DNA of 64,000 bases from Haloarcula pellucida (GTDB lineage: Archaea > Halobacteriota > Halobacteria > Halobacteriales > Haloarculaceae), in NCBI RefSeq assembly GCF_014647235.1, contig NZ_BMOU01000007.1, forward strand, positions 251,987-315,986, written 5' to 3'. The position numbers and the translations under genes are program-made. How positions within the stretch are numbered: position 1 is the first letter of the stretch; each line of letters begins with the position of its first letter. Positions 42,725 to 51,387 of this stretch are shown here, piece by piece. The notes below the pieces were generated by a model. The model was not told the origin of the DNA and made no database searches. It saw nothing but the letters and a program-made list of their open reading frames with translations.

Positions 42725-43627
42725 ATGGTCAGCGTCATCCTGCCGACCAGAGAGTGGACCGACGCCTGTGCGGACCTCGCCGACCAGGTCGGCCCCGACG
42801 ACGAACTGCTCGTCGTCTGTGACCACGCTTCGGACCCGGTCGCCGAGCGGTCGACGCCCGCCAACACCGACGTGCTGATCGCCGGCGACCCGGAGGGCTG
42901 CTCGGGGAAGTGCAACGCCGTTGCGACCGGATTGGCGGCCGCGACGGACGACGTCATCGTCTGTACCGACGACGACTTCGACCACGGGCCGGGGTGGCTG
43001 GACCACGTTGTCGCGGGCGTCGAGGAGCACGGTGCGGTCACGTCCGTGCCAATGTTCGCGAGCGAGGGGTTGTTCGGGCAGTTCCTCGAAGGGCCGAGTC
43101 ACCTCCTCCACCTCCCGGTGTTCCTGCTGGGAGCGGAACTGTGGGGCGGCACCGCCTGCTTCCACCGCGACGAGGTGGACGTACCGGCCCTCGTCGCGGA
43201 CCTGCGCCGGACCGTCAGCGACGACGTCCTCATGGGCGAACACATAGACGCCGTCCACGGCGACCTCTCGCTGGCCCGCGAGATAACCGTCGAGGGGTCC
43301 GTTCGGAGTTCGCTCCACCGCTCGGTTCGCTTTACCCGGAACATGCTGTTTACCGATCCGCTGGCGCTCGTCGCGATGTTTCTGGTCGTGGCACTCGTCG
43401 CCGTCGGCACGGTGCTCGTGCCACTCCTGACGGGTGTGATCACGACTGCCGTCGTCGGGGCCGCCTACGCGGTCGCGGGGTTCGACCGCTGGACGTTCCT
43501 GCTCGCGTGGCCGGGCTTTCTCCTCCTCGGCGCCTGTCTCGCCTACGGCGTCGTGCAACCGGAGTTCGAGTGGGGCGGCCGGCGCTACCGCTGGACCGGC
43601 CAGTTCTCCGTCGACGTTCTCGATTGA
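42725..43627 (+). CDS. Glycosyltransferase family 2 with C-terminal membrane helices
   Basis: 300 residues. The GT-A domain opens MVSVILPTREWTDAC and has the metal-binding DxD-like CTDDDF (about 79-84) and a later substrate segment DVLMGEHIDAVHGD. Residues 225-280 contain about three membrane helices. It resembles ceramide glucosyltransferase-like GT2 enzymes, including the RFTRNM segment after the catalytic domain. It probably glycosylates a membrane lipid. It lies 45 bases before a class II cyclase gene in the same direction. Confidence 0.85.
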   Translation: MVSVILPTREWTDACADLADQVGPDDELLVVCDHASDPVAERSTPANTDVLIAGDPEGCSGKCNAVATGLAAATDDVIVCTDDDFDHGPGWLDHVVAGVEEHGAVTSVPMFASEGLFGQFLEGPSHLLHLPVFLLGAELWGGTACFHRDEVDVPALVADLRRTVSDDVLMGEHIDAVHGDLSLAREITVEGSVRSSLHRSVRFTRNMLFTDPLALVAMFLVVALVAVGTVLVPLLTGVITTAVVGAAYAVAGFDRWTFLLAWPGFLLLGACLAYGVVQPEFEWGGRRYRWTGQFSVDVLD

Positions 43628-43640
43628 TACGCACCGGTAC

Positions 43641-43650
43641 GGTTTAATAC
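43641..43650 (+). promoter_or_regulatory. Cyclase promoter GGTTTAATAC
   Basis: GGTTTAATAC lies about 27 bases before the ATG at 43672, so the cyclase has its own transcript despite the short gap after the GT2 gene. Confidence 0.6.
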
Positions 43651-43671
43651 AACTCTATCGAATTATAACTG

Positions 43672-45486
43672 ATGTCTGAGATCCCGTCCGACACGTCGGC
43701 GGCGGCAGTCGAGGACGCCGTCACGGCGGCACGTACGGCGCTGTTCGAGGCCTCGTCGTATCGGAGCGACCACTGGGAAGCGGACTGCTCGCTCGGCCCA
43801 GACGGTATCGGGGACGTCCGCTTTACGATTCACTACGCGCTTACGCTTACGCGACTCCGCGTCGACGCGGCGGCGCGTGACCGCGCCGTCGAGTACGCCC
43901 TGTCCCGACGGGCCGACGACGGCGGGTGGGGCGATGCGGCGGCGAACTTCGGCGGTCGGCTGTTACTGGACGTGCTACCGGGCGACTACGGGGACGAACG
44001 CGCGGCCGTCGAGGCCGAAATCGAACGCGAAGGGATGCGGCTGGTCCCCGAGGACCCCGACGACCTGACGTTCCCGCTGTTTCGGATGCAGCGGTTCTAC
44101 GCCCTGATGAGCGACGAGTACGCCGTCGAGACGCTGTTCCCGAACGACGAACACCTCCAGATCGGTCGCATCCTCTGGCAGACGCCGGGCATCGACGACG
44201 GCGGCGTCGACTACGAGCGCCACACCGTCCACCCTCACGCCATCGACGCGTTGCTGGTGACGGCCGTCCTCGGCGGAGCCATCGAGTCCCAGCGCCCCGA
44301 CGGCGAGGACGTCGACACCGACCTTCCGGTCGAGGTGCTACTCGACCGACGGCTCCGCTCGGGCAACTGGAAGACGAGTCCGGACAACGTCTTCGCGGTG
44401 CTGGCGCTGTCGGAGGCCGGCTACGACCCCGACGGCCCCGAACTCCGGCCGGCGCTTGACTGGCTTCGAGAGCAGCGACTCACCGACGAGGGATGCATCG
44501 TCCAGTACCGGCTCTCCGTCTGGGACACGGCGTGGGCGCTCCAGGCGTTGTTCGAGGCGGGCGCCGACCCCGAAACCCCCGAGGTGGCCGACGCACTGGA
44601 CTGGCTCGAAGACGCCACATCGACCGACGAGGCTGTACTCGACCGCGACCCGGCGCAGTTCCGCGAACACTTCGGGTCCGGGTGGGGGTTCCGCCCGGCG
44701 ATGTACGCCGACTGGGACGACACCGCGGCGGCGCTGACGGCCCTCGCCCGCGGCGACCGGCCCGTCGACGACGCGGCCGTCCAGTTCCTCGTCGAGGCCC
44801 AGCGGAGCGACGGCGCGTGGTCGGGGTTCCTCACGGACTTCGACCCGCTCCCCGACGCTATCGCCGAGGTGCTCCGTCAGCAGGCCGGCGAGGAGACGTA
44901 CGAACTCCTCTTTGCCAGTCCGGCCTGTCCAGACGTCACTGGTCACGCGCTAGAGGCACTCGGCGAATACGGCTACACTGCCGCCGACGCCGTCGTCGCC
45001 GACGCCCTCGACTATCTGGAGCGGTCGGTCACCGACGCCGACATGTGGATGGGCGTCTGGGGTGACGGCTACACCTACGGGACGAGTCGCGTCCTCGTCG
45101 GACTGGACGCCGTGGGTGAGACCGACCGCGACGTGGTCGCCGACGCCGTCGACGCCCTCCTCGCCGCCCAGAACGACGACGGCGGGTGGGGCGAGCGGTC
45201 GAACTACTCGCTGACCGCCGACGTGGACGCCCTCGACTACCGCGTGGCACCGTCGACGGCGGAACAGACGGCGTGGGCGGTACAGGGCCTCCTCGCGGCA
45301 GGCGTCGACGCCGACCACTCTGCGGTCCGCGCCGGCGTCGAGTGGCTACTGTCTGCACAGGGCGAGGACGGGCGGTGGGAGCCGACACGAGTGATGTACA
45401 ACAAGGGAGCGCCCCGCTATCTCGCGCCGGCGGTCACGCAGACGGCCGCGTTGCAGGCGCTCGCGGCGTACGACCGCGCCCGGTAG
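43672..45486 (+). CDS. Squalene-hopene cyclase-like class II terpene cyclase
   Basis: 604 residues of alpha-alpha barrel repeats of the prenyltransferase/squalene oxidase type. QW-like motifs DDGGWG occur at residues 82-87 and 502-507. Crucially, the middle contains DWDDTA (Asp347, Asp349, Asp350), which matches the DxDDTA proton-donor motif of squalene-hopene cyclases. This suggests a working protonation-initiated cyclase rather than a structural repeat protein. It is slightly shorter than bacterial SHC (about 630). The substrate could be squalene, a carotenoid end or another polyprene. A GT2 gene precedes it and a methyltransferase gene converges after it. Confidence 0.8.
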   Translation: MSEIPSDTSAAAVEDAVTAARTALFEASSYRSDHWEADCSLGPDGIGDVRFTIHYALTLTRLRVDAAARDRAVEYALSRRADDGGWGDAAANFGGRLLLDVLPGDYGDERAAVEAEIEREGMRLVPEDPDDLTFPLFRMQRFYALMSDEYAVETLFPNDEHLQIGRILWQTPGIDDGGVDYERHTVHPHAIDALLVTAVLGGAIESQRPDGEDVDTDLPVEVLLDRRLRSGNWKTSPDNVFAVLALSEAGYDPDGPELRPALDWLREQRLTDEGCIVQYRLSVWDTAWALQALFEAGADPETPEVADALDWLEDATSTDEAVLDRDPAQFREHFGSGWGFRPAMYADWDDTAAALTALARGDRPVDDAAVQFLVEAQRSDGAWSGFLTDFDPLPDAIAEVLRQQAGEETYELLFASPACPDVTGHALEALGEYGYTAADAVVADALDYLERSVTDADMWMGVWGDGYTYGTSRVLVGLDAVGETDRDVVADAVDALLAAQNDDGGWGERSNYSLTADVDALDYRVAPSTAEQTAWAVQGLLAAGVDADHSAVRAGVEWLLSAQGEDGRWEPTRVMYNKGAPRYLAPAVTQTAALQALAAYDRAR

Positions 45487-45487
45487 G

Positions 45488-46165
45488 TCACTGCTTCCGG
45501 ACGTACCCGTGGGCCTGATTCTCGCCGCAGGCGAGGACGGCGACCTCCTCGGGTCTGTCGGCGAAGAACTCGTCACAGGCCTCCTTGACGCCCGGGAGGA
45601 TGTCGTGGTGGTCGAGCACCGACGGGTCGACGTAGTCGTCGACGACGACGATGGCGCCCTCCGCCAGCCGCGGATAGACGGCCTCCAGACTCGTCAGCAC
45701 GGAGTCGTAGAAGTCGCCGTCGAGGTGGGCGTAGGCGATGGTTTCGGGGAGTTCCTCGGGGAGCGTCTCCTCGAACCACCCCTCGTGGACCGTCGGGTGG
45801 GCGGCGTCGAACGCGTCGAACCGGTCGCGCAACTCCTCGACCGTCGCATAGCAGAACCCCTCTTCGAGCGGCGCGTCGCCGTCGGCCTCGCTTTTGGGCG
45901 GTAGCCCCTCGAAGGAGTCGTAGACGTGGAGGTCCCGGGCCGGCGCGTAGTGGGCCAGCACTCGCTGGAACAGGACGGCGCTCGTCCCGCGGAAGCAACC
46001 GAGTTCGACCACGTCCCCGGGCACGTCGGCGAGGAGGGTCTGCCGGAGCAGGTGGAAGTGGTTGCTGAGCTGGGCCTCGTTGGTCATCGCCATCTCGTCG
46101 GCGTCGGCCAGGTCTTTGACGACCACGCTGTCCATCGACGGTGCCGGCTCTGCGGCGGTCTTCAT
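45488..46165 (-). CDS. TylF/MycF-type class I methyltransferase
   Basis: 225 residues from ATG 46165 (MKTAAEPAPSM). The SAM-binding motif is VVELGCFRGTSAVL; DSFEGLPP, HLDGDFYDSV and VVVDDYVDPS fit the TylF family, in which Asp residues bind the magnesium needed for sugar O-methylation. It is a plausible modifier of a glycosylated lipid or surface sugar. It converges on the cyclase gene, one base apart. A minus-strand TATA-like GAATTATC lies about 30 bases upstream. Confidence 0.85.
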   Translation of the reverse strand: MKTAAEPAPSMDSVVVKDLADADEMAMTNEAQLSNHFHLLRQTLLADVPGDVVELGCFRGTSAVLFQRVLAHYAPARDLHVYDSFEGLPPKSEADGDAPLEEGFCYATVEELRDRFDAFDAAHPTVHEGWFEETLPEELPETIAYAHLDGDFYDSVLTSLEAVYPRLAEGAIVVVDDYVDPSVLDHHDILPGVKEACDEFFADRPEEVAVLACGENQAHGYVRKQ

Positions 46166-46263
46166 ACGCCGTGGTAGTCGGTGACTCCCAGATAATTCCA
46201 CCGGATACTGCCGGGGTACAACGTCTGGCTTCACGATCGAAAACTTTACTCTATCTAGAAAAA

Positions 46264-46273
46264 AGTTTAAAGT
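46264..46273 (+). promoter_or_regulatory. Promoter AGTTTAAAGT of the 46297 gene
   Basis: AGTTTAAAGT lies about 29 bases before the ATG at 46297, in a notably AT-rich stretch (46235-46276). Confidence 0.6.
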
Positions 46274-46296
46274 AACAATCACGACGACGTGGATAT

Positions 46297-47301
46297 ATGT
46301 TTGTCGGGATAGACCACTCTACGACCGGTATGAAGGTCGCTGTCGTCGACGAAGACGGCGAGCGGACAGGTTCGTTCAAGATAGAGCGCTCGGCGGACGA
46401 CCCGTTCGACTGGTCGTTCCTCGACATCCTCGCCGACCACGTCGCCGTCGAGGACGTCGAGATGGCGGCTATCGGCTACAGTTACGGGGACGGGTTCTCC
46501 TCGATCACCGACATCGAGTCCATCGAGGGTCGCGGGGTGGTCGACCACATCGGCGCGGGCCACAGTTTCGGCACCGGGACGCTGGTCTACGACGAACTGA
46601 AACGCTCTGCCGTCCCGACGGTCTGTTTCCCGGGGGTCCACGACGACCTCCCCTCGCTCCATCCGTACTTCCGGCACTACTCGAACCTGACCGGTGCCGA
46701 TAAGGTCGCGATGACGCGCTACGCGAAACGGCGTCTCGACGAATGGGAGGACGGCGCCGACCACTTCATCGCCGCCAACACGAGTTCCTCCTCGATGGCG
46801 ACGCTGGTTCAGGACGGCGAGATTCGGGGCGCGTTCACGTGGCTGGCGCTCATCCACGCCCACCCGGACATGGAGATGCTGCGACGACTGCGCGACGGCG
46901 ATCAGGACTACCACGACTGTTACATGCAGTCCGGGGTGTTGGCACAGCGTGACTACGACTTCGAGGCGGTGAAGGGGACGCCCGACCCGGAACTGCTGGA
47001 GATGGCCTACTGGGCGACGCTGAACCACGTCTACGCCTGCCTCCCGTTCGCCCGCCACGTCCACGACGACCCGCTCGAAGCCATCGTCCTCAGCGGCCGC
47101 CTCAGCCGAATCGAGGACCCGATAGACGTTCGTGGTCGTCTCACCGACGCCTTCGAGGACATCGCCCCGACCCACGTCTCCGAGCGGTTCGGCACGGCGA
47201 CGGGGGCGGCGCTCATCGCTCGGGACGCTGCCGTCGGCGCCGACGACGTGCTGGGCATCCCCGTCGGCGAAGTCCCACGGCGGGCGGAGGTATCGGTATG
47301 A
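46297..47301 (+). CDS. ASKHA-fold protein resembling methanogenesis marker protein 12
   Basis: 334 residues. It opens MFVGIDHSTTGMKVAVVD, the phosphate-1 loop of acetate/sugar-kinase/actin-fold ATPases, and has VLSGRLSRIE and FGTATGAALIARDA as later nucleotide-binding loops. The overall sequence resembles methanogenesis marker protein 12, which is odd in a non-methanogen. The function is unknown, though ASKHA proteins often phosphorylate or activate. It overlaps the next gene by 4 bases (ATGA). Confidence 0.72.
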   Translation: MFVGIDHSTTGMKVAVVDEDGERTGSFKIERSADDPFDWSFLDILADHVAVEDVEMAAIGYSYGDGFSSITDIESIEGRGVVDHIGAGHSFGTGTLVYDELKRSAVPTVCFPGVHDDLPSLHPYFRHYSNLTGADKVAMTRYAKRRLDEWEDGADHFIAANTSSSSMATLVQDGEIRGAFTWLALIHAHPDMEMLRRLRDGDQDYHDCYMQSGVLAQRDYDFEAVKGTPDPELLEMAYWATLNHVYACLPFARHVHDDPLEAIVLSGRLSRIEDPIDVRGRLTDAFEDIAPTHVSERFGTATGAALIARDAAVGADDVLGIPVGEVPRRAEVSV

Positions 47302-47834
47302 CCGAGGTGTTCCTCGCCGGCCCCATCGACTTTCAGGACGTAGAGACCATCGTCGACTACCGCCTGACTATCCGCGACCGGTTGCGCGAGGCGGGGTTCG
47401 AACCGGTCGATCAGTACTCCGCGGCGCTGGAACTGGTCGCCGAGACGGACGGCGTGGCCGAGATCGGCGAGCGGTTGGACGAGTTGCCCGACGAGCCCTA
47501 CCTCGACGCCGTCTCCCACGCTGTCGCCGCCACGTCGTTCGAGGACGTCCTCGCCGACCCGTCGCTCGTCCCCGAACACACGCCCCCCGAGGTGGTCACC
47601 GACATCGTCGAACGGGACCTCTCACTGGTCGCCGACAGCGACGCCTTCCTCGCGTATCTCCCCGACCCGTCCTGTGGCACGATGGCCGAACTGCTACACG
47701 CGGTCCGGTGTGACCATCCGACCGTCGTCGTCAGCGAGACGCCCCCGCACTTCGTCCAGTACTACGCCGATGCGACCTGTCCGACTGCCGAGGAGGCCAT
47801 CGAGACGCTTTCGGAACGGCTCGCGACGGTCTGA
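47298..47834 (+). CDS. Nucleoside 2-deoxyribosyltransferase-like protein
   Basis: 178 residues. VFLAGPIDF at the N-terminus and FLAYLPDPSCGTMAELLHA near residue 115-133 match the substrate-binding and catalytic-Glu segments of the nucleoside 2-deoxyribosyltransferase-like Rossmann fold. The middle insertion of about 60 residues is unusual. Start and previous stop overlap (ATGA), so it is made together with the 46297 protein. The real substrate may be a nucleotide or modified base. Confidence 0.78.
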   Translation: MTEVFLAGPIDFQDVETIVDYRLTIRDRLREAGFEPVDQYSAALELVAETDGVAEIGERLDELPDEPYLDAVSHAVAATSFEDVLADPSLVPEHTPPEVVTDIVERDLSLVADSDAFLAYLPDPSCGTMAELLHAVRCDHPTVVVSETPPHFVQYYADATCPTAEEAIETLSERLATV

Positions 47835-49919
47835 CTACGTGCCGGCGTCGACCGCCTCAGCCAGCAGTTCGGTGAGGCCGACGATTTCGATGTCGTCTTC
47901 GTAGCCGCCGGTCTTGCGGCCGTCCTCGTACATCGTCATGCACATCGGGCAGGCGACGACGAACTTCTCGACGCGCTCGCCGGCGTCCGTGTCTTCGAGC
48001 GCCTCGCGCAGGCGTTCCTCGCTGGGTTTGGTCTCCTCCTCGAAGTCCATCCACAGGCCGCCGCCACCGCCACCACAGCAAAACGAATCGGCGCGGTTGC
48101 GCGGCATCTCGTAGCGGTCGCATCCGGTGGCGTCCACGAGGTCACGCGGGGCCTCGAACACGTCGTTGTACCGTCCGAGGTGACAGGGGTCGTGGTAGGT
48201 GACGGTGTAGTCGAGTTCGTCGCCGCGGAGGCCCAGCGAGCCCGATTCCGCGAGGTCGGCGACGACCTGCGTGTAGTGGAACACGTCCGACTCGTCCCAC
48301 TCGCAGGCCTCGAACTCGGGGTACTCGTTCGTGAAGGTGTTGTAGGAGTGCGGGTCAGTCGTCACGATGGACTCGAACTCGCAGTCACCGATGGCGGCGG
48401 CGTTGTCCTCGACGAGCATCTCGTAGAGACCCTCTTCGCCGACCCGTCGTACGTCGTTGCCGTCGGTCTGTTCGGCCTCGTAGAGGATGCCGTACTCGAC
48501 GCCGGCCGCCTCGAAGACGCGGGCGAGCGCTTTCGCCACCTGCTGGTTGCGCTCGTCGTAACTCGGGTAGTCGCCGACGTACCAGAGGTACTCCACCGAC
48601 TGGTCACGGGCGTCTGGCACGTCGAAGTCCAGGTCGTCGGTCCAGTCCGGGCGCTTGCGTTCGGGGTCGCCGAAGGTGTTGCCGTGCTGGAACACGTTCA
48701 TCATGGCGTCCTGTACGTGTTCGTCCATCTCACCGGACTCGGTGAGCCGTCGGTTCATCTCGGTGAACTGCGTGACGTGTTCGATGTCCACCGGACAGGC
48801 GTCCATGCAGGCCATACAGGACATACAGGACTCCATCGTGTGGGCGTCGATGACGCTCGTCCCGCCGTCGGCGACGATGGGGACGTCCTCGCCGCCGGCG
48901 TCCCGGTCCTCGCGGTACCGTTTCAGGTCCAGAATCACGTTTCGGGGGTCCAGCGGCCGTCCCGCCTCCTTCGCGGGACAGACCGACGAACACCGGCCGC
49001 ACTTCGTGCAGGCGTCGTGGTCCAACAACTGCTTCCACGAGAAGTCGTCTATCTCGCTGGGACCGATGTCCTCGGGGGCGGCGTCGGCGGGCACACCCGG
49101 CAGGCGGACGCCGGCCTTCTCGTCGCGGGCCACGAGATTCCCGAACGACGAGAGCATGTGGAACGGCTTGGCGTAGGGAATCCACGCGACGAACCACAGG
49201 GCGACCAGCGAGTGACTCCACCAGACGAAGGGGTAGGCCCCGGCGGCCATCTCGGGGGTCATGCCGGCCAGTAAGAGCACGTCTCTGACGAACCACCCGA
49301 CGAAACTCACCGTCTCGAAGGAGACGTCACGCACCGTCGACGTCCCCAGTATTCGGACGCCCTCGGTGAGGTAGCCGCCGACGCCCAGCACGAACAGCGC
49401 CCCCAGAAACAGGTCGTCCTCGCGGGAGGTGTGCCGGTCGTGGAGTCGCTCCATCCGGCGGCCGTAGCGCCGCCAGAGGGCCACGCCGACGCCGACGACG
49501 AACAGCAGGCCCATCGCGTCCATCACGAAGGAGTACGAGAGATAGAACCGACCGACGAAGAACGAGTCGCCGGTCAGCGGCCGGTAGAGGTCCATGTCGA
49601 TACCGAGAATCGTCGTCCCGATGAGCAGGGTCAGAAAGCCCCAGACGACGAAGGCGTGCATCACGCCCGCCACGGTGTCCCGGTCCAGTTGCTTGCGGTT
49701 CGAGAGCGCCAACCGGGCCGCCGTGAACACCCGGTCCGGGAGGTTGTCCACTCGGTCGAACGGGTCCTCGCTTCCGCGTGCGTATCGAGAGACGCGGCCG
49801 TAGACGCCGTACAGGAAGACGAGAATCGACAGCGCGGCCAGATAGTAAAAGAGGACCTTCCCCACGGGACCGATACGCCAGAACGTCGGCCGCGTGGTCG
49901 TCTGCAGCGCGAATGACAT
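47835..49919 (-). CDS. Membrane Fe-S oxidoreductase, HdrD/GlpC-like
   Basis: 694 residues. The N-terminal 250 residues hold about five to six membrane helices of nitrate-reductase-gamma type. Two [4Fe-4S] sets follow: C304, C307, C310, C314 and C365, C368, C371, C375. The C-terminal cysteine-rich domain contains DPCHLGRYNDVFE and FCCGGGGGGLWMD. The first of the two usual CCG domains has lost its CCG motif. It probably passes electrons between quinone and a soluble partner; the gene stands alone with no flavin dehydrogenase beside it. Confidence 0.88.
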   Translation of the reverse strand: MSFALQTTTRPTFWRIGPVGKVLFYYLAALSILVFLYGVYGRVSRYARGSEDPFDRVDNLPDRVFTAARLALSNRKQLDRDTVAGVMHAFVVWGFLTLLIGTTILGIDMDLYRPLTGDSFFVGRFYLSYSFVMDAMGLLFVVGVGVALWRRYGRRMERLHDRHTSREDDLFLGALFVLGVGGYLTEGVRILGTSTVRDVSFETVSFVGWFVRDVLLLAGMTPEMAAGAYPFVWWSHSLVALWFVAWIPYAKPFHMLSSFGNLVARDEKAGVRLPGVPADAAPEDIGPSEIDDFSWKQLLDHDACTKCGRCSSVCPAKEAGRPLDPRNVILDLKRYREDRDAGGEDVPIVADGGTSVIDAHTMESCMSCMACMDACPVDIEHVTQFTEMNRRLTESGEMDEHVQDAMMNVFQHGNTFGDPERKRPDWTDDLDFDVPDARDQSVEYLWYVGDYPSYDERNQQVAKALARVFEAAGVEYGILYEAEQTDGNDVRRVGEEGLYEMLVEDNAAAIGDCEFESIVTTDPHSYNTFTNEYPEFEACEWDESDVFHYTQVVADLAESGSLGLRGDELDYTVTYHDPCHLGRYNDVFEAPRDLVDATGCDRYEMPRNRADSFCCGGGGGGLWMDFEEETKPSEERLREALEDTDAGERVEKFVVACPMCMTMYEDGRKTGGYEDDIEIVGLTELLAEAVDAGT

Positions 49920-50029
49920 ACCCTACCACGAGACACGCTGACACTTGAAACTTGGCACGAACCGCCGCCGTCTCCGAGAATTTATAAACGGTTGAAAGTT
50001 TCTGGCAGAATCCCGTCGCCCACCAAACA

Positions 50030-50039
50030 ACTATATACC
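50030..50039 (+). promoter_or_regulatory. Promoter ACTATATACC of the Cmi4-like gene
   Basis: ACTATATACC lies about 29 bases before the ATG at 50064, at the normal TATA position. Confidence 0.6.
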
Positions 50040-50063
50040 TCGGCGGTGGAAGGTACCGGTCCG

Positions 50064-50684
50064 ATGGACGAGAAGACCGAAGAACTCCGTGACATCTTCA
50101 TGGACGTCGCCGAGGAGGGGACGGTCACGGAGTCCCAAGAGGCCACACACGGGTCGCTGACCGACGTCGACGAGTCGACGGTCGCGGACCGACTCGCGGA
50201 CGTGGTCGCCCGGATGCGGGACCGCTATGCGTTCCGCACCGACCTTGACGACGACGCGCTGGTATCGATCGTCCGGGGTTTCTACGACGGTGACGGGGAC
50301 GACGACATCGCGGCGGACCTCGGCGTCGGCGAGTCGGCGGTGTTCGAGGCCCGTCTCGATCTCCACCTCCTGCGCGAGGCCGACGACGCCGACGTCGAGT
50401 TCGACATGGCGGCGTTCCGCCGGCAGGCCGTCGACGGCGCGACGGTGGACGAACTGGCCGAGACGTTCGCCGTCGACGCCGACACTGCCGCCCACTACCG
50501 CCGCATCGTCGAGACACAGGCCGCCAGTCGTCAGGTGAGTCACCGCTTCCAGAGCGAGTTCGAGGACGTCCTCACCGACGCCGGCCTCGCGACACAGATG
50601 ACCGCCGCCGTCCGCGAGAGCGGCCTCGACGAGGCGACCGAGGACATCGACTCGCTGGACTCGGACGCCGACATCTCGATGTAG
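50064..50684 (+). CDS. cmi4: Conditioned medium-induced protein 4 (Cmi4-like)
   Basis: 206 residues from ATG 50064. MDEKTEELRDIFMDVAEE and TVTESQEATHGSL match the haloarchaeal protein named Cmi4, found as induced by conditioned medium. The sequence contains two helix-turn-helix-like segments (DDIAADLGVGESAVFEARLD and TVDELAETFAVDADTAAHYR), which suggests a transcription regulator. An earlier in-frame ATG at 49992 lies before the TATA box, so the later start is preferred. Confidence 0.82.
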   Translation: MDEKTEELRDIFMDVAEEGTVTESQEATHGSLTDVDESTVADRLADVVARMRDRYAFRTDLDDDALVSIVRGFYDGDGDDDIAADLGVGESAVFEARLDLHLLREADDADVEFDMAAFRRQAVDGATVDELAETFAVDADTAAHYRRIVETQAASRQVSHRFQSEFEDVLTDAGLATQMTAAVRESGLDEATEDIDSLDSDADISM

Positions 50685-50726
50685 GCCGGCGAAGCTTTTT
50701 GACCGAACACGGGGCCAGCGGCGGCT

Positions 50727-51386
50727 ATGGCCGACCACACCTTCCGTGAGTTGGAAACCGCGGCCTACTGCCCGCGAAAGCTCTACTACCGCCGCCGCGA
50801 CGGTCCGCCGGACGTCCCCGAGGGCGTCGGCGCGATACGTGACCTCGCGTTCGACTACGACCGACTCCTGACCGACGACGCCGCACTGCTGACCGCGCCT
50901 ATCGAGGTCGACCCGACCACCGTCCGGGAGCGTCTCCGTGCCGCTCGCGACCGTCTCGACGACTGGGACGCACTCGCCGACCCCGCCGACCGGGACGTCT
51001 ACCTCTCGGGGACGGACGCTCGCGGCGTCGCGCACAAACTCGTCCGAACGGACGCCGGCCCGGTCCCGTCGCTCGTCTTCGCCGGGAAGCCGCCCGAACA
51101 GGGCGTCTGGGAGCCACAGACGGTTCGACTGGTCGCGGCGGCGAAGGCGCTCTCGTGGGGCTGTGAACGGCCCGTCGAGCGTGCGTACGCGGAGTACCCC
51201 GCCCACGGTATCGTCCGGGACGTCGAACTGACCGCTCGGCGAACGGGAATCTACCGACGGGCGCTTCGGACGGCCCAGAGCATCGATGGACCACCCGCCC
51301 GGACCGACAATGACGCGAAGTGTGGCCCCTGCGAGTACCGCGAGGACTGCGGGGTGCGGACGCGCTCGCTCCGCTCGCTGCTGTGA
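50727..51386 (+). CDS. Cas4-like PD-(D/E)XK nuclease with Fe-S cysteines, stand-alone
   Basis: 219 residues. The N-terminal CPRKLYYRR (Cys15) and C-terminal cysteines C199, C202 and C208 form the Fe-S ligand set of Cas4/RecB-type nucleases. The PD-(D/E)XK core is present but divergent (SLVFAGKPPEQ in the K position). Cas4 trims DNA ends in CRISPR adaptation; here there is no CRISPR array or cas gene, so it is a stand-alone paralogue that may act in repair. It lies 42 bases after cmi4 in the same direction, with GAAGCTTTTTG as a possible TATA region. Confidence 0.8.
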   Translation: MADHTFRELETAAYCPRKLYYRRRDGPPDVPEGVGAIRDLAFDYDRLLTDDAALLTAPIEVDPTTVRERLRAARDRLDDWDALADPADRDVYLSGTDARGVAHKLVRTDAGPVPSLVFAGKPPEQGVWEPQTVRLVAAAKALSWGCERPVERAYAEYPAHGIVRDVELTARRTGIYRRALRTAQSIDGPPARTDNDAKCGPCEYREDCGVRTRSLRSLL

Positions 51387-51387
51387 G

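Noticed and set aside
50727-51386. CRISPR-Cas locus
   Set aside because: Only a Cas4-like gene; no repeat-spacer array or other cas gene is visible on either side.
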